This document shows, one piece after another, positions 59,877-64,000 of a stretch of DNA of 64,000 nucleotides (its first letter is position 1; every line of letters starts with the position of its first letter). The position numbers and the translations under genes were made by a program. The notes under the pieces were generated by a model that made no database searches, was not told where the DNA came from, and was given only the letters and a program-made list of their open reading frames with translations. The stretch is from Polyangium jinanense (GTDB taxonomy: Bacteria > Myxococcota > Polyangia > Polyangiales > Polyangiaceae): assembly GCF_028435365.1 (NCBI RefSeq), contig NZ_JAGTJJ010000025.1, positions 1-64,000 of the forward strand. Direction: 5' to 3'.

Positions 59877-61341
59877 CATTTTCGGAGAGCCGCCCCTCGA
59901 TGCCCTTCGCGTGATCGGGCAAGGGCGGCAGATTCGCCTCGTCGTACCCGGGCGCGACCCAGTAGACCTCGGGCGAAGGACGATAGCCGCTGAACCAGCG
60001 CCGCTCCTCGACGCGGCCGTCGGCATATGAAATGCGCAGCGTCGAGGTGACGTCGTATCCGCGCACGCCCTTCTGTCGATGAATACGTTTCCCCGGCGGC
60101 AGGTGCGATTTCACCGTGATCCGACGGACGAAATCGTACGACTGCCCGACGCCATAGCCGTATTCGACCTTCGCGACCGGCTCACCGCCGAGGACCTCCA
60201 CGCGCACCTTGTTCGGCTGCGGGAAATACGCGTGGATCATGACGGGGAACGTGTAGGGGTTCTTGAGCTTGAGGTCGACGATGGGAAAACTCACCGTCGC
60301 GTCGAGGCCGAGCTTCGTGTAGCTCGACGCGCGCGAGTGCCCCTGCCGATGCAGGACCTCGAGCCCGCCGTAGACGGCCGCGCCGTGCAGCGTCGAGGAG
60401 AGCTGGCAGGTGCCGCCGCCGATGCCGTCCGTGAGCTCGTCGCCCTGGATCTCGGGCGCCAAGGTAAAACCGTTCTCCCGCGTGCGCGCTCCGACGCGAT
60501 CGTTGAAGGAAAAACCCGCGCCCGGTGGCAAGACGACGCCGTCGATCTTGCGCGCGGCGTTGCGGATGTTCACCGCGCGCCCCGCGCCCGAGCCGAAGAG
60601 CGAGAACGAGGTCTCGAACGAGGCGACGACCTTCGTCACGTCGACCTGCGCGAGATCGAGCGCGGTCACCTTCGCCGGCACGCGGCGCGTGATGAGGCGG
60701 ATCACGACGCCGTCCTCGAAGCTCGTCGCGCGCATCTCCGCAAGCGTTGCGTCGATGTCGAGCTCGCGGCCGGGGACGTCCTCGATCTTGCGCTTGTTCT
60801 CGAGATCGAGCACCGCGTCGACGGGCGCGACGGAGAACCGCGACGCGATCGACTCCAGAAACCGCCGCGCCTTCGCCTCGTCGATCCAGAAGGCGAGCGG
60901 CACGAAGACCTGGCCCCGCCGCGCGAGGCGCGCCTCGCGCATGCGCCTCACGAGCGAGCCCGTATGCCCTACCTCGCCCGCGTGATCGAGCGAGGCCTGC
61001 ACGTCGATCTCGACGCCGACCGCGCCGAGCGTGGTCTCCACGATCTCGCCGTCGTGATGGAAACGCGCTTCCCAGCCGAGCGCGTCGAGCTGACGGCGCG
61101 CGAGCCACGAGGCGGGCGAGCCTTCATCGGGCACGCGTTGCTCGCCGAGGAACAGGCCTTCGACGACCGGAGAACGTGGCCCGTACCGATAGGCGCCGAG
61201 CCCGAGCCCCGCGGCGACCGAGGTGCCGATGCCCAGGACGAGGAGGAGAGAGGACTTTCGCACGGAAGATCGCCGCGATCGTAGCGGAGACCTTTCCGTC
61301 TTTGGAAGTTTCTCGGTAAGCGATGGAGGAAGATCACGCAT
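59821..61341 (-). CDS. VanW family protein
   Basis: A 506-residue protein with one N-terminal transmembrane helix (SSLLLVLGIGTSVAAGLGLG). Two beta/alpha repeats (peptidoglycan-binding-like) precede the VanW domain at about 265-420: LPPGAGFSFNDRVGARTREN, EIQGDELTDGIGGGTCQLSS, TLHGAAVYGGLEVLHRQGHS and YTKLGLDATVSFPIVDLKLK. The GGGTCQ.ST motif is the family hallmark. Role: cell-envelope, function unknown. The last 56 bases overlap the FGE-like gene in opposite orientation. Confidence 0.9.
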   Translation of the reverse strand: MRDLPPSLTEKLPKTERSPLRSRRSSVRKSSLLLVLGIGTSVAAGLGLGAYRYGPRSPVVEGLFLGEQRVPDEGSPASWLARRQLDALGWEARFHHDGEIVETTLGAVGVEIDVQASLDHAGEVGHTGSLVRRMREARLARRGQVFVPLAFWIDEAKARRFLESIASRFSVAPVDAVLDLENKRKIEDVPGRELDIDATLAEMRATSFEDGVVIRLITRRVPAKVTALDLAQVDVTKVVASFETSFSLFGSGAGRAVNIRNAARKIDGVVLPPGAGFSFNDRVGARTRENGFTLAPEIQGDELTDGIGGGTCQLSSTLHGAAVYGGLEVLHRQGHSRASSYTKLGLDATVSFPIVDLKLKNPYTFPVMIHAYFPQPNKVRVEVLGGEPVAKVEYGYGVGQSYDFVRRITVKSHLPPGKRIHRQKGVRGYDVTSTLRISYADGRVEERRWFSGYRPSPEVYWVAPGYDEANLPPLPDHAKGIEGRLSENATETASFPVQAPAQAPAP

Positions 61342-61407
61342 GGCGTGACCAAGAACGCCCGCGCCCGGGAGCCACGTTCCCCGGGCAGTTCGGGCCCGCG
61401 AGGCGCG

Positions 61408-61962
61408 TTATTCGCGCTCTTCGCCCCCGAGGGTCTGTGTCTCCGCGCAGATCCCGCGGTACCTCTGCGCATTCACCACGTAATGAACGGCGCCGGCGAG
61501 GCCGAGCTTCGCCTCCTCGTCGGTCACCTCGCGGACGACCTTCGCGGGGCTGCCTTTCACCATGGATCGCGGCGGGATCACCATGCGCGGCGGCACGAGC
61601 GCGCCGGCCGCGATGACCGAGCCCGCGCCGATCACGGCGTTGTCGAGGATGATGCTGCCCATGCCGATGAGGCAGCCGTCCTCGACCGTGCACCCGTGCA
61701 GGATCGCTCCGTGGCCGATCGTGACGTCCGCGCCGATCGTCGTCTTCGATATGCCGTCCGTGAGGTGCAAACAGGCGAGGTCCTGCACGTTCGTGCGAGG
61801 GCCGATGCGGATCGGGCCGATGTCGCCGCGCAGGACGGCGCCGAACCACACGCTCGCCTCGTCGCCGAGCTCGACGTCGCCCACGAGCGTTGCGTTCGGC
61901 GCGAGGAAGACGCCCCGACCGAGCCGCGGCGAATGGTCTCCGTAAGGAAGAACGAGCGCCAC
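61408..61962 (-). CDS. Gamma-class carbonic anhydrase-like hexapeptide protein
   Basis: A 184-residue left-handed beta-helix protein. Hexapeptide turns: VFLAPNATLVGDVELGDEAS, VWFGAVLRGDIGPIRIG, NVQDLACLHLTDG, TIGADVTIGHGAILHGCTVE and DNAVIGAGSVIAAGALVPP. The zinc ligands expected in gamma carbonic anhydrases are present: His in HLTDG and two His in IGHGAILHGC. Four bases separate it from the miaB stop, same strand, so miaB and this gene probably form an operon. Activity is likely but untested for this family branch. Confidence 0.88.
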   Translation of the reverse strand: MALVLPYGDHSPRLGRGVFLAPNATLVGDVELGDEASVWFGAVLRGDIGPIRIGPRTNVQDLACLHLTDGISKTTIGADVTIGHGAILHGCTVEDGCLIGMGSIILDNAVIGAGSVIAAGALVPPRMVIPPRSMVKGSPAKVVREVTDEEAKLGLAGAVHYVVNAQRYRGICAETQTLGGEERE

Positions 61963-61966
61963 GCGC

Positions 61967-63448
61967 CTACCCTCCCCCTGCAGCCACGATCGGGAGCGAA
62001 CGCCGCTCCCCCGCCGCGCGGGGCTTCGGCGCGTCCACGGGCGCCGCGGGCACCACGGGGAGCGGCTTCGCCGCCGCGCGCGCCTCGTCCGAAAGCTCGG
62101 CCTGGAGCGAATGCTTGTTCGCCCGCGTGATCACGACCTCGACGATCGTGCCGCGCAGATCGAGCCCCTCCGCGCCGGCGACGTGCACGATCTCGTTACG
62201 CTCGGTGCGGCCCGACCAGGCGTTCGTGCCCTCCTTGCCCGCGCCTTCCACGAGTACGCGCTGCCGGCTGCCGACGAGCCCCTGCAGATGCGCGCCGAGC
62301 AACTCCTCGCTCACCTCGAACAGCCGCGCGAGCCGCTCGCTCTTCTCGGCCTCGGGCACGTCGTCCGCGAGCTTGCGGGCCGGCGTGTACGGCCGCTGTG
62401 AATATTTGAACCCAAACAGTCCGCGGAAGCCCACCTCCCGCACGAGCGAGAGCGTGGCGGCGAAGTCGTCCTCGGTCTCGCCCGGAAAGCCGACGATGAT
62501 GTCGGTCGAGAGCGATAGATCGGGCAGCCTCGCGACGAGCGAGCCCACCCGCGCGACGTACTCGGCCCGCGTGTAGCGCCGGATCATGCGCTTCAGGATG
62601 CGATCGCTCCCCGATTGCACGGGCAGGTGCACGTGGCGGGCGAGGACCGAAAGATCCGCGTGCGCCTCGATGAGCGAGGGCGTGAGGTGCCGCGGGTGCG
62701 GGCTCGTGTACCGGAGCCGCACGAGGCCGGGGACCTCGGCCGCGATGCGCCGCAAGAGCGCGGCGAACTCGCTCTCGTCCGGATCGTCGGGCGAGGCGCC
62801 GGGCGCGCGCAAAAGCTCGCTGCTCGGATCTCGGTAGCTGTTCACCGTCTGCCCGAGCAGCGTCACCTCGCGGACGCCCGCTTCCACGAGCCCCGCGATC
62901 TCCGCGACGAGCTCCGCGCTCGGCCGGTACCGCTCCGGCCCCCGCGTGTACGGGACGATGCAGAAGGAGCAACGCTCGTTGCAGCCCTTCATGATGGTCA
63001 CGAATGCCGTGGGCGCACTCGCGGCGACGGAGAGTGCCGTCAAAAAGCGCGGGGCTTCGAGGTCGAAGACCGTCCGCACGAGCGGCGGCGCGCCGAGGCC
63101 GATGTCGTCGAGCAGGCGCGGGAGTTCCGGGATGTTGTCGGGCCCGAGGACGAGGTCGATGCCGCTACTGCGCGTGAGCAGGCGCTCGCCCTCCTGCTGG
63201 GCCACGCACCCGGCCACCACGAGGACCATCTCGGGGTGTGTCTGTTTCCACTTGGCGAGGCGGCCGACCTCGCTGAGCAGCTTCTGTTCGGCCTTCTCCC
63301 GGACGCTGCAGGTGTTCAGCACGACCACGTCCGCGGCCCGCGGATCGTCCGATTCCGTATAACCGGCGTGCCGGAGGACCTCGTGCATCCGCTCGGAGTC
63401 GTGGACGTTCATCTGGCAACCGAACGTCGTGATGGCGTAGCGAGGCAT
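61967..63448 (-). CDS. miaB: tRNA-2-methylthio-N6-dimethylallyladenosine synthase
   Basis: A 493-residue protein from ATG 63448 (MPRYAITTFGCQMN; a start at 63460 is possible). The three Cys of the first Fe-S cluster: TFGCQMNVHDSE, VVVLNTCSVREKAEQK, and VVAGCVAQQEGERL. Radical SAM cluster CNERCSFCIVPYTRGPERYR; then LLGQTVNSYRD and HLPVQSGSDRILKRMIRRYT. A TRAM domain ends the protein, with a Pro/Ala tail. MiaB puts the methylthio group on A37 of tRNAs reading UNN codons. The start region is divergent from the acyl-CoA synthetase gene. Confidence 0.95.
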   Translation of the reverse strand: MPRYAITTFGCQMNVHDSERMHEVLRHAGYTESDDPRAADVVVLNTCSVREKAEQKLLSEVGRLAKWKQTHPEMVLVVAGCVAQQEGERLLTRSSGIDLVLGPDNIPELPRLLDDIGLGAPPLVRTVFDLEAPRFLTALSVAASAPTAFVTIMKGCNERCSFCIVPYTRGPERYRPSAELVAEIAGLVEAGVREVTLLGQTVNSYRDPSSELLRAPGASPDDPDESEFAALLRRIAAEVPGLVRLRYTSPHPRHLTPSLIEAHADLSVLARHVHLPVQSGSDRILKRMIRRYTRAEYVARVGSLVARLPDLSLSTDIIVGFPGETEDDFAATLSLVREVGFRGLFGFKYSQRPYTPARKLADDVPEAEKSERLARLFEVSEELLGAHLQGLVGSRQRVLVEGAGKEGTNAWSGRTERNEIVHVAGAEGLDLRGTIVEVVITRANKHSLQAELSDEARAAAKPLPVVPAAPVDAPKPRAAGERRSLPIVAAGGG

Positions 63449-63663
63449 GGCGCCGCTCATGTAACAAAACGGCGGAGGGGCGGCCAGCGCGCGGACGCGC
63501 TTCTTGCTTTCGTGGCTGTTGCAGCGGGCGAGAGGAGCCGCGATGATGGCGGCCGTCGCGGGGAAAAGGCGCTCTTCCGTCGTCCAAGCCGCGCGTGGCC
63601 CCTTGCAAGCACGGCGGGCGTGCACGACAAGACGGGTTTCAGGGACCGAGCTAAGGAGAGGAC

Positions 63664-64000
63664 ATGTCGTCGGCGAAATTCGAGACACTCGTGGACCTGT
63701 TCGAGCGCTCCGTCAAACAGTTCAAGACCAAGGATCTGTTCGGCGTGAAGAAGGACGGCCGGTGGGTGTGGACCACCTACGGCGAGGTCGGCAAGCTCGT
63801 CGACGACTTCCGCGCGGGCCTCGCGTCGCTCGGGGTCAAGCGCGGCGACAACGTCGCCATCATCTCGAACAACCGCATCGAGTGGGCCGTCGCGGCCTAC
63901 GCGTGTTACGGGCTCGGCGCGGCGCTCGTGCCGATGTACGAGGCGCAGCTCCCCAAGGAGTGGGCCTTCATCGTGAACGACTGCTCGGCCGTCGCGCTCA
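63664..64000 (+). CDS. AMP-dependent acyl-CoA synthetase (partial, runs off the window)
   Basis: The first 112 codons of a gene. TAAGGAGAGGAC lies directly before ATG 63664. The N-terminus is typical of long-chain fatty acid CoA ligases: ETLVDLFERSVKQFKTKDLF, WTTYGEVGKLVDDFRAGLAS, GVKRGDNVAIISNNRIEWAV, AAYACYGLGAALVPMYEAQL. Catalytic core and C-terminal domain are outside the window. The gap 63449-63663 must hold divergent promoters; I see no clear element apart from a small GCACG/CGTGC repeat near 63611-63625. Confidence 0.9.
   Translation, partial: MSSAKFETLVDLFERSVKQFKTKDLFGVKKDGRWVWTTYGEVGKLVDDFRAGLASLGVKRGDNVAIISNNRIEWAVAAYACYGLGAALVPMYEAQLPKEWAFIVNDCSAVAL

Noticed and set aside
1..64000. 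tRNA, rRNA, integrase, transposase or prophage genes
   Set aside because: None recognised on either strand; the repeat family is the only mobile-like signal.

Overview
The window is very GC-rich DNA that reads like a myxobacterium of the Polyangiales/Sorangium type. This is inferred from the strong G/C third-position bias, many lipoproteins with Gly/Ser linkers behind a lipobox, a Ser/Thr kinase with an N-terminal zinc ribbon, a MopE-like Cys/Asp repeat protein, a multidomain hybrid histidine kinase and a cassette of ATPases with ubiquitin-like proteins. No tRNA, rRNA, CRISPR array or transposase gene was seen.

Layout. 1-12 kb: small secreted proteins, a kinase-TPR protein operon, a tandem pair of Gly/Tyr-rich lipoproteins, a QEGLA-motif (DUF1704/MATCAP-like) peptidase divergent from a lone MoxR ATPase, a SixA-like phosphatase and two lipoproteins. 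13.3-28.0 kb: the most striking region. A leftward operon of eleven genes, nearly all joined by 4-nt (or, once, 1-nt) stop/start overlaps, encodes in transcription order a prokaryotic RING-like protein, an E1-like enzyme, a UBC-fold E2, a JAB-type isopeptidase, an unknown protein, an FtsH/Cdc48-like AAA+ ATPase, a RavA/MoxR-like ATPase, two unknown proteins, a TPR protein and a large unknown protein. Divergent from it across 64 bp is a second coupled operon: WD40-vWA fusion, AmrS-like radical SAM enzyme and a 69-residue protein. Together they resemble the MoxR-vWA 'ternary' conflict systems predicted by comparative genomics, here carrying a complete ubiquitin-like conjugation and removal set.

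28-47 kb: a TonB-domain/TonB-dependent receptor fusion, lipoproteins, an LCM-type methyltransferase, two coupled membrane proteins, a GAF-GAF-PAS-HisKA-HATPase-REC kinase, a cytosolic solute-binding/STAS fusion, a MopE-like protein, an ABC exporter coupled to an NTP_transf_5-type protein, and a vWA lipoprotein. 47-54 kb: a polysaccharide deacetylase-like lipoprotein and a large secreted coiled-coil protein, interspersed with a dispersed repeat. 54.3-58.3 kb: a RiPP-like cluster (methyltransferase, 59-residue candidate precursor, radical SAM/SPASM-like enzyme, lasso-B2-like protease, PqqD-like recognition protein, HprK-like ATPase). 58-64 kb: a Cys-rich lipoprotein, an FGE-like protein, VanW, gamma carbonic anhydrase, MiaB and the start of an acyl-CoA synthetase.

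A composite palindromic repeat of about 310-320 bp occurs five times (1-233, 9891-10210, 47359-47668, 48864-49036, 53986-54307). Each full copy has two strong hairpins built on GAACTGCGC/GCGCAGTTC around a variable core. The copies lie only between genes. All function calls are by motif and sequence recognition; no database search was run.
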